A program made the position numbers and the translations under genes. The notes below the pieces were generated by a model. The model was not told the DNA's origin, did not search any database, and saw only the letters and a program-made list of their open reading frames with translations. Shown here in pieces: positions 16,701 through 23,626 of a DNA stretch of 64,000 nucleotides. Origin of the DNA: Fibrobacter sp. UBA7003 (GTDB lineage Bacteria; Fibrobacterota; Fibrobacteria; Fibrobacterales; Fibrobacteraceae); assembly GCA_002449765.1 (NCBI GenBank), contig DJXN01000013.1, positions 186,001 through 250,000 on the forward strand, written 5' to 3'. The number at the start of each line of letters is the position of its first letter. Position 1 is the first letter of the stretch.

Positions 16701-19021
16701 CAGATGCAAACGCTGCCAACAAGGAGACCGCGCTTGAAGTGGGAGAATACCATTTCATTCTCCAGAGTACGGATAATCCGGCATCGTTCACCAGCTGTAA
16801 TTCGGCTACGTTCAACGTGACGAGTTCTGCGGTAACAGGGAGCTGCGACATTACTGGAGATTTGTATCCGGGACGGGCATTGACATTGAACGTATCGTCA
16901 ATTTCGGGCGACGTAAGCAACAGCGGAAGCGACATGACGTGGACGCTGACGGACGGTGGTTCGAACACAGTCACAAGGACAATTAAGTGCAGTCCGAGCA
17001 ACTGCTGGGACAATACGATTACAGCTCCGGCTGCCGGCGATTACACCTACACACTTACGTTTGGCGGTAAAAGCGTGTGCTCGGGCAACGTCACGATTGT
17101 CGATGAAAACGATGAGGTCGCAGCAACTTGCGACAATGTTTCAGGTTATCCAGGAATGACTGTGGAAAATTTTGTAACGATGTCTAATCTGGGCAACATA
17201 AACAACAACACTCCGCGAGTCGTGAAAATAAACAATAACCAGGTCGGATCGAGCAACAACTGCAACAAAGATTACTGTGAACCCCTGACGATGACTGCCC
17301 CCAATACAACAGGCGAATACACCTATTACATGTATTTCAACAATCTGGAAAAATGCCACGGAACATTGACGGTCAACCCGAAGTTGACTTGCTCGGTGGA
17401 CAAGACCAGCCTGACACTCGGAGAGAATTTCACCTTTACGGCGTCTTATGGAGGAGCTTGCCATAACTCGACATTTACCGGCAGCGGCGTTTCTCATACT
17501 AATTGCCAGATGAGCTATACCATTACGCCAACAGCAGCGGGCACTCAACCCTATAATTTCTCCGTTACGGGAGGTTCTATAGGCACGGCTTCTTGCGAGA
17601 CCATAAATATCGAAGTAGGCGAAGCCTCGCCGACAGCGACATGCCCGACCGGAACTATCAACGCAGAACCCGGAACGACAATACAGTTTACACCGACCAT
17701 AACAGGATGCAGTTCCGGCTGTAATTATACCGTGGATTGGCTCGAAGGCTCTACCACGAAAAAGAGTGTAACAAATTACGGTTACACTTCCGGGCAGATT
17801 TCGTTTACGGGCGATGCCGCGGGCGGAAACAATACGTACCGCTTCACCATAGAGAACAAGAAAACTTCGGACAATAGCGCTGATTGCGAGATTACGGTAA
17901 ACTACCAGAGACCTACGTATAACTGTCCTACAGATAAGGAAGAAGCTGTTGGCGCAACAGTCGCAGTAACCCCAACCAGCGTCACAAACTGCACGCAGGG
18001 ATGTGGCTACAAGGTGACAAAGGGCAGTTCGACAGGAACGGAAGTCATCGGACCAGGTACCGGGTACACATCCGGTGCCCTGGGAAGCGGCTTTACCGGC
18101 GAATCGACCGCACAGACCGTTACCTACTACGTGACGCTCAGCAACCCCGCTGGCGATGGAACGCCGTGCGACTTTGATGTGAAGTATAAAACGGGAGGAT
18201 CAAGCACCGTAATTTCCGCAACTTGTCCTTCTATTTCCACTTACCCATTGAAAACTACTGCTTGGGGCATAACGACAACGGGAAATGACGCTCTGACATC
18301 CGACGTGACACGAGATGTATATATTGGTAGTGACAAGGTTGGATCTAAAGATTGTGGCAAATACCACTGTCCAAATATGGATGACTATGCTCCAACACAA
18401 GGAGTTGGTACTTACACATATTATCTGAAAGTTGGTTCTGATGAACTTTGCCATGGGACATATGAAATAAAGAACCCAATTGTATGTTCGGCGCAACCTG
18501 CAGGTATCAACATAGGGAACTCGTTTACAGCTAAGGCTTCGTGGGCAAGTGGTGTTGATGGAAATCCTGAAGATTGTAGTCTGAGTGGCAATGGAGTACC
18601 TTCTGGTGGCGATTGCTACAACGATCCAAGCAAGTTCAATACAAATCTTTCAATTTCTCCTGTAGCTGTAGGCGATTTTGATTATGTCTATTCCGTTAAA
18701 TTGAAAAATAACGAAAAGACTACGGGACCGTTTACATGTAAATGGTCGGTAACAGTTGCCATGACGGCGTGTAACCCTCCGACGGGATGCTCGAGCCCTG
18801 TAACCTCAGGTACATTTGCGTCTGATGGAAGATGTTATTATGCAACATCCGTGAACTATATAAACCTTCAGAACTCATATACCGTAAATGGAACAACTCT
18901 ATCGGGGTATAAGGCTTCTGGAGATATGCCTGCAAAGCGAGATGGAGGCTATTACATTAAAACACAAAGTGGCGATAACTATGGATCAAATGTGACTTTA
19001 GGAGCTCGTCTTTGTAATTAG
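10721..19021 (+). CDS. Giant PilX-like pilin fused to a very long extracellular region (2766 residues)
   Basis: Residues 1-160 resemble PilX minor pilins: a polar leader, the hydrophobic helix GVSLVTVLLFMLVATIAATA (about 23-42), then an amphipathic helix (EAYQSALAGIESARSWMTYN). There is no classic G-FTLxE, so processing is uncertain. Residues 160-820 are a beta-rich region with repeated segments such as GDFIVTGNANLSG and ISGDAYFDGNLE. A short serine linker (PGSSSSVV, about 828) leads into a long series of domains rich in cysteine, threonine and asparagine. Between about 1937 and 2766 at least six Ig-like modules of 90-110 residues recur (CPTGTINAEPGTTI and CPTDKEEAVGATV; GEYTYYMYFNN and GTYTYYLKVGS). 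The last 280 codons are more AT-rich than the rest. I infer a surface adhesin presented by a pilus-like fibre. A ribosome site AGGAGG precedes the ATG. Confidence 0.8.
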   Translation: MFFNERHTTRYSRASENLALKSGVSLVTVLLFMLVATIAATATYKWLTSEGRSSASRMQQNEAYQSALAGIESARSWMTYNANETGAIIKQYKDGKNAPVKLTDRLAAFVRAGQHFDVYLVGVNTEKSTYKLKLLSEGTARNSGAKHSEIAILNVKGLYQVTKPIKEKHFKSNFEYAYFGGSILYEGSNDVTSMVVNGNWDKNPPKTTSGDFIVTGNANLSGNRIDVAKTTCIGGTLNTTNGITTKDFYVAGKAKNFTGVISGDAYFDGNLEMSSACGDLDFQVLGNMTVNATVNFDQCNTRVVKGNTCVLENGQIKTNGNSVKLEGGAWMEADFPIWKDADDNYNQSENFVVGTDENTKVYIKSGHPWTEYRDLRSDRVYTEDTEHPRQCLAGLSVWGQQQICWGTLDNQEHAKFWNNESDIPIYTTDRASKEDLYYIYYMEPGHTDVSFGSYSDPDWKWCTEFSKGWRWWSESFCSKYNSNTIMNGYFINFPEKTKNYVFTNSAHTKDCDGIGCYNHHKTNVAGKGWYRYLNYNDNGTEIIGSPYCGLASDKTWRPTCGVKPWFTMKGKFMPWVNTKPDDMTCAESVKEHCFSVWEEAPGCDGAKFVVRDQLKTGYDSFKNFANKAPCAKSIAELDDNAKNNYNVSNDSETSLKKCYEKALAHDATVDNENDKQLYNGYLVISLADAKLFKNPSGSMMGKYIFVIDSDHSNDAMKLPPTATSNDYVFIYFPKGFYKTANSQIYLEGSGLFNYFIFSDGTIEGIQGKNNTLSGTIYLKASTCAKVNHMWTSNLVYNPDLMSDMVGNGIVCDANAATCGGTSATPGSSSSVVSVEYTSGGSDDYYISVAPQLSISLESQYKNNENIDNKSQTSDIDGSFIVLPRIIYITKDAKGKLADYYNLVPLNAIAPVGSSSPISGESVACEGGIPTSGKLTATGSLTEGEFTCEATATVNGKTGSLQKKVPFWVVVSGEGGNPAVSFTKSSEELAIGNETAVELGWEKTTGAGVECKVVVSATDYAPEWNISSAAGVSQNGNEFTVTFNTSNETPMKIFDVQNVSSSDGSVLFLIKDAEGCTPGNKQVEIIYNTNSITVERKGLAEYCSGAGAGNAACSPGGDYYKMIQSNWPDCSVGSEIWVGANGTNCSTISDNNKWSCGVTGEVSLVSPSTPIGCQVVIPSTNNSATGPFVPNDTVTLYAGLKAIPQTFELHYNVTGDLSDNETIYMFVENKLRNTCTYGDFKDAGRRAEKCKISVYRGDFVRLAFGSDPANSADPPSTFNYWMCAEGADCESSDPDLNSSYGVLVTGSNTVEAHFGEKDKHCFFDEFKDENHYDRASVACDESNPLYCIETCDGVCSTVSNGETKWRLFEGSMENIDYSDGRISLKYKATRGKREAEKATVRAVVMSTAQAGKDGVLKAQFQVPFEGLSTGDIAKATVKNSGFILRSDATKSSFLMLNVFATTNGTLKARLCVNGDDNRCKTQTFANLRTITATDIIMMSAELTTVKGNSQLNVKVWPGTWATDSDADEVSFTLEEGTIPGITATAPNEYVGYSLADPSFKLYGIGWKSNTYNAQCWDTYPTISCSFKAAYTGGIVPLDEFVEPWTGFSAWYNEAHANSCIPVYYYNGDDAAGCVTSISGTDYKRCGTSYRFTEPGAHGYSNLERREVKTAKAGVENCSVVGPAAAWANQGVAAHCGAFWVGEMRECSQHITFEYTASDAEGLFYGVADVANVRDADLKVILDNPAGDEVEIFLYSVNTDNMYTYGASQHIYSLPYKTTSNGTVTIPVKNLSNVEGFDPERVGGVYVKSSGSARATSIMSSCPYVININSCSAAYDKPAAKWKVSTVVSNYTHAKKIEVRETSSYITDGTAECDESSACTWSGISGRVGTNVLPITDANPYVGSGVRSYGFAVTLTTDDDKTLTCETNPVEISGVEALCKGLSGATTIKQGAGLPVFSYGISNCPDTHCGYKVILSDGAGTEVVAATESGNGSWVTDANAANKETALEVGEYHFILQSTDNPASFTSCNSATFNVTSSAVTGSCDITGDLYPGRALTLNVSSISGDVSNSGSDMTWTLTDGGSNTVTRTIKCSPSNCWDNTITAPAAGDYTYTLTFGGKSVCSGNVTIVDENDEVAATCDNVSGYPGMTVENFVTMSNLGNINNNTPRVVKINNNQVGSSNNCNKDYCEPLTMTAPNTTGEYTYYMYFNNLEKCHGTLTVNPKLTCSVDKTSLTLGENFTFTASYGGACHNSTFTGSGVSHTNCQMSYTITPTAAGTQPYNFSVTGGSIGTASCETINIEVGEASPTATCPTGTINAEPGTTIQFTPTITGCSSGCNYTVDWLEGSTTKKSVTNYGYTSGQISFTGDAAGGNNTYRFTIENKKTSDNSADCEITVNYQRPTYNCPTDKEEAVGATVAVTPTSVTNCTQGCGYKVTKGSSTGTEVIGPGTGYTSGALGSGFTGESTAQTVTYYVTLSNPAGDGTPCDFDVKYKTGGSSTVISATCPSISTYPLKTTAWGITTTGNDALTSDVTRDVYIGSDKVGSKDCGKYHCPNMDDYAPTQGVGTYTYYLKVGSDELCHGTYEIKNPIVCSAQPAGINIGNSFTAKASWASGVDGNPEDCSLSGNGVPSGGDCYNDPSKFNTNLSISPVAVGDFDYVYSVKLKNNEKTTGPFTCKWSVTVAMTACNPPTGCSSPVTSGTFASDGRCYYATSVNYINLQNSYTVNGTTLSGYKASGDMPAKRDGGYYIKTQSGDNYGSNVTLGARLCN

Positions 19022-19114
19022 AATAGATCTTTTATCGCTTTCCATAAGATCTTATGTGATCTGCTTCGACATATAGGTTTACCCATCCTGAAAGCACAGT
19101 TTAATTCAACAAAA

Positions 19115-19146
19115 AAGCGGTCGTTCACTTGGAACGAGCCGCTTTC
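19115..19146 (+). terminator. Hairpin after the giant pilin gene
   Basis: AAGCGG-T-CGTTC, loop ACTT and GGAACGAGCCGCTTT form a stem with one bulged base. The right arm is followed only by a short T-run, so it may be a weak terminator or a transcript-stabilising hairpin. Confidence 0.55.
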
Positions 19147-19215
19147 GCTAAAAATAAGATTGTGCGACAATAACGGTTACGGTGGGAGAGCCTTCTCTTT
19201 ACCCAACAAACAATC

Positions 19216-19250
19216 AAAGCCCCAGGACACATGTCCGGGGGCTTTTGCTT
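19216..19250. terminator. Intrinsic terminator between convergent genes
   Basis: AAAGCCCC-A-GGACA, loop CA and TGTCC-G-GGGGCTTTT form a long stem flanked by A- and T-runs. It sits between the giant pilin gene and the convergent Rpn gene and can serve both. Confidence 0.8.
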
Positions 19251-19265
19251 TAATGAAGGAGTGGG

Positions 19266-20192
19266 TTAAAGTTCGCTAGGGGATTCCTTGGCCTTTTCCG
19301 CTGCGATCTTTCGGGCTTTTTCGATTAGGTCGGCTGGCGCACCAAGTGACTCTAGAATATCGATTGCCTCAGCACGGCCCTCGGCCAACCCTTCGGCACG
19401 GGCGTGCTTCTTTTCCACGTACATTTCGTATAGGCGGTCGCTCATGTTCATTGCCTCGCTTACCAGGAACTCTTCGGTAAATATACTCAATTTGGCCTTC
19501 TCCTGCAAGCGGGCGAACAGCGAACCTTCGGGCACGGGAACGGGATTTTCTTCGTTCAGGCCGTCGATCACCCGGAGCCACTGTGCCAGCATGCTGCTGT
19601 CGGAACTGTAGCCCCCCTTCAGGAACTTGGGGATTTCCACAAGGGTGATGGTCTGCTTCTTGAAAAATTCGTCGTTCTCCTGGTTCTTGAGCCGGATGCT
19701 GTGCCGGTAGTTCCTGGATTCGGGGAACCCGTCGAACATCTGGAGACTGATGAGGTTCAGGTTCCGCAGCCAGTAGCTTTCGCCGTGGGCCTTGCTTGCC
19801 ACGGTATGCTTTGCGACATAGTACACGAGCCTGTCGCTGTAGGTGTCGTCTTCCTTGTGCTGTACTTCTAGCACGATGCGCTCGAGGTATTCGTTTTCGA
19901 TGACCACGTCCGAGATGACCTTCTTGCTCAGGGCGCCTTCTACTGCCGTATTTACGAAGGTGAGTTTGTCAATGCAGTCGCCTCCGTCCAGCTTGAGTAT
20001 GGCGTTGAGGAAGCTTGCCGTGAACTCCATGTTTTCGGGGGTGCCGAATAGGAGCTTGAATATGGTGTCGTTGTAGATGTAGGCGAATTTGTATCGCTTT
20101 CGGTATTTGGCGATGCAAGCGGCAGTGTCGCCTCCGGTCTTGTGGGTCTCGCTGATGTCGTGCAGCATTTCGGCATACTGTTCTTTGGTCAT
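19266..20192 (-). CDS. Rpn family PD-(D/E)XK nuclease / putative transposase
   Basis: A 308-residue protein of the PD-(D/E)XK transposase group (PF12784/TIGR01784-like). The nuclease core is visible: IYNDTIFKLLFGTPENMEFTASFLNAIL (about 35-62), then ISDVVIENEYLERIVLEVQHKEDD with the catalytic D and E-x-Q, and YSDRLVYYVAKH. The C-terminus has a charged helix (HARAEGLAEGRAEAIDILESLGAPADLIEK), usual for the family. The frame extends to 20264, but I start at 20192 because MTKEQYAEML aligns with MTREEFAIFL of the downstream paralogue and leaves the shared upstream element noncoding. Probably a mobile-DNA or recombination-related nuclease; no terminal inverted repeats seen. Confidence 0.85.
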   Translation of the reverse strand: MTKEQYAEMLHDISETHKTGGDTAACIAKYRKRYKFAYIYNDTIFKLLFGTPENMEFTASFLNAILKLDGGDCIDKLTFVNTAVEGALSKKVISDVVIENEYLERIVLEVQHKEDDTYSDRLVYYVAKHTVASKAHGESYWLRNLNLISLQMFDGFPESRNYRHSIRLKNQENDEFFKKQTITLVEIPKFLKGGYSSDSSMLAQWLRVIDGLNEENPVPVPEGSLFARLQEKAKLSIFTEEFLVSEAMNMSDRLYEMYVEKKHARAEGLAEGRAEAIDILESLGAPADLIEKARKIAAEKAKESPSEL

Positions 20193-20242
20193 TTCGTATT
20201 TCTCTTGTTTCCGGGAACGCGCCCGCGATGGCAGATAGAGAG

Positions 20243-20317
20243 AAAATCCCCTATCTATATACAAGAACGGTCGAAACTGGCAAATGTTCCAAAATGAGCC
20301 AAATAAATTTTGTTTAC
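20243..20317 (-). repeat. Rpn upstream element, copy B
   Basis: Reverse-oriented copy of the element at 7937-8012. The core 20247-20290 differs from copies A and C at four positions. The flanks also match (GTAAACAAAATTT at the distal end as in copy A, CTCATTTTGGAACA as in copy C). Confidence 0.8.
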
Positions 20318-20346
20318 GTGCATTTTTTACATTGCGGAAACAAAAA

Positions 20347-20370
20347 GATCCCCGACCAGGTCGGGGATGA
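20347..20370. terminator. GC-rich hairpin, probable terminator or dispersed intergenic repeat
   Basis: ATCCCCGAC CAG GTCGGGGAT is a perfect nine-base-pair stem just after the stop of the Rpn remnant. The GGGGATGAC ending resembles other hairpin-like intergenic pieces in this window (near 54320), so it may be a dispersed repeat used as a terminator. Confidence 0.6.
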
Positions 20371-20378
20371 CAATAGAG

Positions 20379-20940
20379 CTACGCTGTGGCCAGTTCTTTC
20401 GCGGCTTGCCGTTTCAGCTTGACCACTTCCTGCTTTGGGAGCTTGGTAACACGGACAATTTTGTCAACAGAATCGCCTTCGGCAAGCATCGCGAGGGCTA
20501 TTTCGTTTGCCTTGTCTTCGCCGCCCTGCAAGTAGGAACCCTGTTTTTCGTAGATAATGTTCGTCATCCCGTCAACCTCGTTCAGGAGAATTTCGTCGGT
20601 GTACCCCACTAAAGATACATCTTTCATAAAGTCCTTGTCAAGCAGTTTCTTCAGCTTTTCCTCAGGGATGTCCTTTTCTTCAAGAACATCGCGGAACAAA
20701 CGCAGCATCTCGGCCCTATCGGTCGCTTCGCGCTTGCACGGTGAGGTGCGCCTGTCGATGGCGAAGAACTTCTCGATTTCGACCAGATAGATATCCAGCT
20801 TATTGTAGAAAATGCACCGGTTGCGCACGATTTGCGCATGGTGCAGGTAGGTGTCCGGTTCCTTCGGGAACTGGTTCTCGGTCAAAAGCGAGAGCACGTA
20901 GATGTGCGGCAACTTGTAGTTCTGCGACTTCTTGACAGTC
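20379..20940 (-). pseudogene. Truncated Rpn-type nuclease gene (C-terminal part only)
   Basis: The frame encodes about 186 residues that align with the second half of the neighbouring Rpn proteins: LPHIYVLSLLTENQFPKEPDTYLHHAQ matches LHVVSFQFFDAFKGSPNYLHTVQ, and LDIYLVEIEKFF matches VTLIEVNKFL. The nuclease core that should precede it is missing. Codons further upstream run into the end of the next gene in another frame and have no family similarity. No start codon with a ribosome site is seen at the junction. I interpret it as the remains of a tandem copy whose 5' half was deleted. The 3' end keeps the family tail (VDKIVRVTKLPKQEVVKLKRQ). Confidence 0.78.
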
Positions 20941-20946
20941 CGCGAG

Positions 20947-21888
20947 TTATGCGTCCGGCGAGTCGATTTCCTTCTTGAGTTCAAGGACGGTAGACTGGGG
21001 AAGACCCGTATTGCGGGCCACCATTTCGATAGGAAGTCCGTCCAGAAGGAAGTTCTTTGCGACTTCCTTCTTCGCTTTCCGGGCCGCACCGTATTCCCAG
21101 TACGACTTGTCGATGTCTTTCATGATGTTGCTGAGCATATACCTTGCACTAAAATTACACAATTTTACCTCGTTTTGCAATACCCTGAACACGGGGTCAC
21201 CAGCGAATTCGCTGAAATCAGCCTCGCGATTGAGGGTGTCGATGGCGCGGAGCCACTGGGCGATGCGACTGCGGTCGCCGGCGAATTGCTCAGCATGCTT
21301 CAGGAACTTGTTCACCTCGATGAGTGTCACGGTTTGCCGTTCGAAATACACGCGCTGTTCCTGATTGCGCAACTGTACCGTGTGGAGGTAGTTCGGCGAA
21401 CCCTTGAAAGCGTCAAAGAACTGAAAACTTACTACGTGCAGGTTCTCTAGAGGGGTAAAGTCGCCCGGTTTCTCCATGCTGCCTGTAAGGCGCGCCACGT
21501 AGAGAACTAGGCGGTCGCTGTACAGCGAATCGTTGTTCTCGTGCTGGACGTCGATGGAAATGCGGTCGCGGGGCACGCCGTTACCGCGGTCGTTGGTCAA
21601 AAGCAAATCGGGCTCGATGCCGCGGTACCCAAGTTCGCCAGGGACATACGGGTTCATGAGTTGCGGATTTTCGATGCGGTCCGAACCCACGAGATTCAGC
21701 GCCGCGTTGATGAGGTCGGTAGTGAGCGTCAAGTTCTTCTCGCTGGCGAGAATCTTCTTAATGCATCCGTCGTTGTAGAAATAGACGTTGCGGTGTTCGT
21801 ATTCCTTGACGATTGTATCGACATCCTGTCCGTTGTCGTTTGCGGCCTTGAGTTTCTTGAGAAAGATTGCGAATTCCTCTCTTGTCAT
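20947..21888 (-). CDS. Rpn family PD-(D/E)XK nuclease / putative transposase
   Basis: A 313-residue paralogue of the protein at 19266-20192. Core motifs are VYFYNDGCIKKILASEKNLTLTTDLINAAL, LGYRGIEPDLLLTNDRGNGVPRDRISIDVQHEN (acidic position in EPDLL, then the D-x-Q of the second strand, where the usual E is replaced by D) and YSDRLVLYVARL. The C-terminal motif (GLPIEMVARNTGLPQSTVLELKKEID) resembles a small helix-turn-helix and is typical of the family. The start follows AACGGAATAAA, a weak ribosome site. The remnant at 20379-20940 lies directly behind the stop. Confidence 0.85.
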   Translation of the reverse strand: MTREEFAIFLKKLKAANDNGQDVDTIVKEYEHRNVYFYNDGCIKKILASEKNLTLTTDLINAALNLVGSDRIENPQLMNPYVPGELGYRGIEPDLLLTNDRGNGVPRDRISIDVQHENNDSLYSDRLVLYVARLTGSMEKPGDFTPLENLHVVSFQFFDAFKGSPNYLHTVQLRNQEQRVYFERQTVTLIEVNKFLKHAEQFAGDRSRIAQWLRAIDTLNREADFSEFAGDPVFRVLQNEVKLCNFSARYMLSNIMKDIDKSYWEYGAARKAKKEVAKNFLLDGLPIEMVARNTGLPQSTVLELKKEIDSPDA

Positions 21889-21931
21889 TTTATTCCGTTA
21901 AATGCGGGAACGCCCCCGCGATGGCGGATAG

Positions 21932-22006
21932 AGACTCCCCTATCTATATACAAGAACGATTGAAACCGGAAAATGTTCCAAAATGAGCGAAAATTTTTTT
22001 CTTTAC
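21932..22006 (-). repeat. Rpn upstream element, copy C
   Basis: The core 21936-21979 is, in reverse, identical over 44 bases to copy A at 7963-8006. Beyond the core it shares GATGGC, CGCGGG and neighbouring bases with copy B, reaching almost to the start codon, as expected for two paralogues that were duplicated together with their leader. Confidence 0.8.
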
Positions 22007-22032
22007 ATGCGCAAGCCTTTTCTGGGAATAAA

Positions 22033-22060
22033 AAAACGGCATCCGTGAGGATGCCGCAAA
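22033..22060 (-). terminator. Terminator of the CE4 deacetylase gene
   Basis: CGGCATCC GTGA GGATGCCG is a perfect stem with a GTGA loop just past the stop codon. On the minus strand it is followed by a run of T (plus-strand AAAAAA). Confidence 0.85.
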
Positions 22061-22079
22061 CTCGCAGAGAATCTAAGTA

Positions 22080-23429
22080 TTAGAGTCTTGTCTTGAAAGT
22101 CCTGTTTCCGACCTTCACGATGTACACGCCCTTCGCGCCGGTGTACACTTTCTGGACATAGCCGAGACCACGCGTTTCGCGGACCTTGTGGCCGAGGCTG
22201 TTGAATACGGAGATTTCCAGGCCCTGTGCGCCAGAAACTTCGATGTAGTTGTCGGCGGTCCTGTAGACGGCGACTGCGGCGAGGCTTGCCGGATCGGCAG
22301 CGATTGCTGTGGTAGAGGAAGAACTCTGCGTCCACGGTCCCCAGTGATGGCCCGAAGACGAGGAGGATTCCGGATTGGCGGCGCTGCTGGAAGATGCCGG
22401 CGGTTCGACGCTAGAAGAAGACGGCGGGGGAGTTGCGCCTCCGGAAATCACGATTTCGCCTGCGTTCGGCACGGCGTCGAAGTACACATAGCCGCCGTCA
22501 ATCTTGGATTCAAGCTTGGCGCCCGCCTGTGTCACCTCGGCCTTGGAGCCGTCGTACTTGACCTTCAGGCTAAGAGGGTAGTCGTACTTGGAAATGTTGT
22601 CGGCGATGCTGTGGGTGAGCTTGACGGTGATGTTTCCACCGCTGCTGCTAGCTTCGGCCTTCGATGCCTTGCGTTCCTTGAGATACATGGCGACATGGCC
22701 CATCGGGGCTACCCAGATGTCCTTATCGTTCTGCTGGGCCCACTTGAGGGCTCCATCGATGGCGTTGATATCCGTCGGCGAGTAGTTGGCGTTGCCATTT
22801 TGCTTGCCCTGGAAACCGTGGGTGAGGAATGCCGCCCAGCCGTTGCTTTGGATAACTTTCTGCATTCTGCCGGTAAAGTCGTTCGTGCTCTTGAGCTGGC
22901 CTTCGGCACCGGTCATGGTGGCGGGAACCTGAGCCCAGTTGGAGGGACCGTCCTTGCCCATTTCATCGGCCATGCCCTTCCAGCTGCCGTTGCAGATACG
23001 GCCAACGATGTAGTTCTGGAGAACGGCGCTTTCGTTAGGCACGTTGCAGTTCGGGTAGGCGACCGTGATGACGCCGTACTTTTGGTTGATTTTGCCTTCG
23101 ATGGACTTTTTCGAAGAGGCTTCTTCGCCGCTCATGTTATTGCCGTGGCTATTGCTGTGGCTTGCAATTTCGTGCCCTTCGTCGGCCAGGCCCTGGAATC
23201 CGCTCCAGTTGGGGTTCCAGTTCACCACCACGTTGAAGGTAGCCTTGTAGCCATACTTCTTGAACATCGGACCAGCGTCGGTCACGTGGCTCGGAGCGCC
23301 ATCATCGAAAGTAAACGAAGCGGCGCCCTTGCGGAAGCCCGACCAGGTTGCGATTTCGACACTCTGCGCGAACGCGGAACCCACCGCGAACAACCCAACC
23401 GCAGATGCGGCAAAGAGAACCTTTTTCAT
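22080..23429 (-). CDS. Secreted polysaccharide deacetylase (CE4), likely acetyl-xylan esterase, with sorting-like tail
   Basis: A 449-residue secreted enzyme. Residues 1-21 are a signal peptide ending AFA. Residues 28-240 are a NodB/CE4 domain with the metal and catalytic motifs TFDDG (40-44, catalytic D42, metal D43) and H91-x3-H95 in ASHSNSH. A later AFLTHGFQG supplies the C-terminal histidine. CE4 enzymes remove acetyl groups from xylan, chitin or peptidoglycan. In a plant-degrading Fibrobacter xylan is the most likely substrate. A beta-type domain (about 260-345) and a Pro/Ser linker follow. The last 60 residues (LEISVFNSLGHKVRE, KGVYIVKVGNRTFKTRL) resemble type IX-type C-terminal sorting domains. 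Monocistronic with its own terminator. Confidence 0.88.
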   Translation of the reverse strand: MKKVLFAASAVGLFAVGSAFAQSVEIATWSGFRKGAASFTFDDGAPSHVTDAGPMFKKYGYKATFNVVVNWNPNWSGFQGLADEGHEIASHSNSHGNNMSGEEASSKKSIEGKINQKYGVITVAYPNCNVPNESAVLQNYIVGRICNGSWKGMADEMGKDGPSNWAQVPATMTGAEGQLKSTNDFTGRMQKVIQSNGWAAFLTHGFQGKQNGNANYSPTDINAIDGALKWAQQNDKDIWVAPMGHVAMYLKERKASKAEASSSGGNITVKLTHSIADNISKYDYPLSLKVKYDGSKAEVTQAGAKLESKIDGGYVYFDAVPNAGEIVISGGATPPPSSSSVEPPASSSSAANPESSSSSGHHWGPWTQSSSSTTAIAADPASLAAVAVYRTADNYIEVSGAQGLEISVFNSLGHKVRETRGLGYVQKVYTGAKGVYIVKVGNRTFKTRL

Positions 23430-23626
23430 AAAATATACTCCATAATCATGTTTTATACCATTAAATTATCTTTTTGCCGGGTTGATTGCTTATGGGGCGG
23501 GGTGTTTCCGTTGTATAGGTTAGCAACGCGAAAATGGCGAATTTAGGCCGGAAAAAGCGTTTTTTGAGGGTGTTGTTAAAATTTTACAGGGGGTGCGGGG
23601 TGGTTCGCCTCGCGTTTTCTATCATT

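Noticed and set aside
7937..22006. Composite transposon bounded by the Rpn elements
   Set aside because: The elements are upstream of each gene rather than at both ends of a unit. No terminal inverted repeats or target-site duplications seen.
22188..23546. Long plus-strand open frame
   Set aside because: Antisense to the CE4 deacetylase, which has signal peptide and active site.
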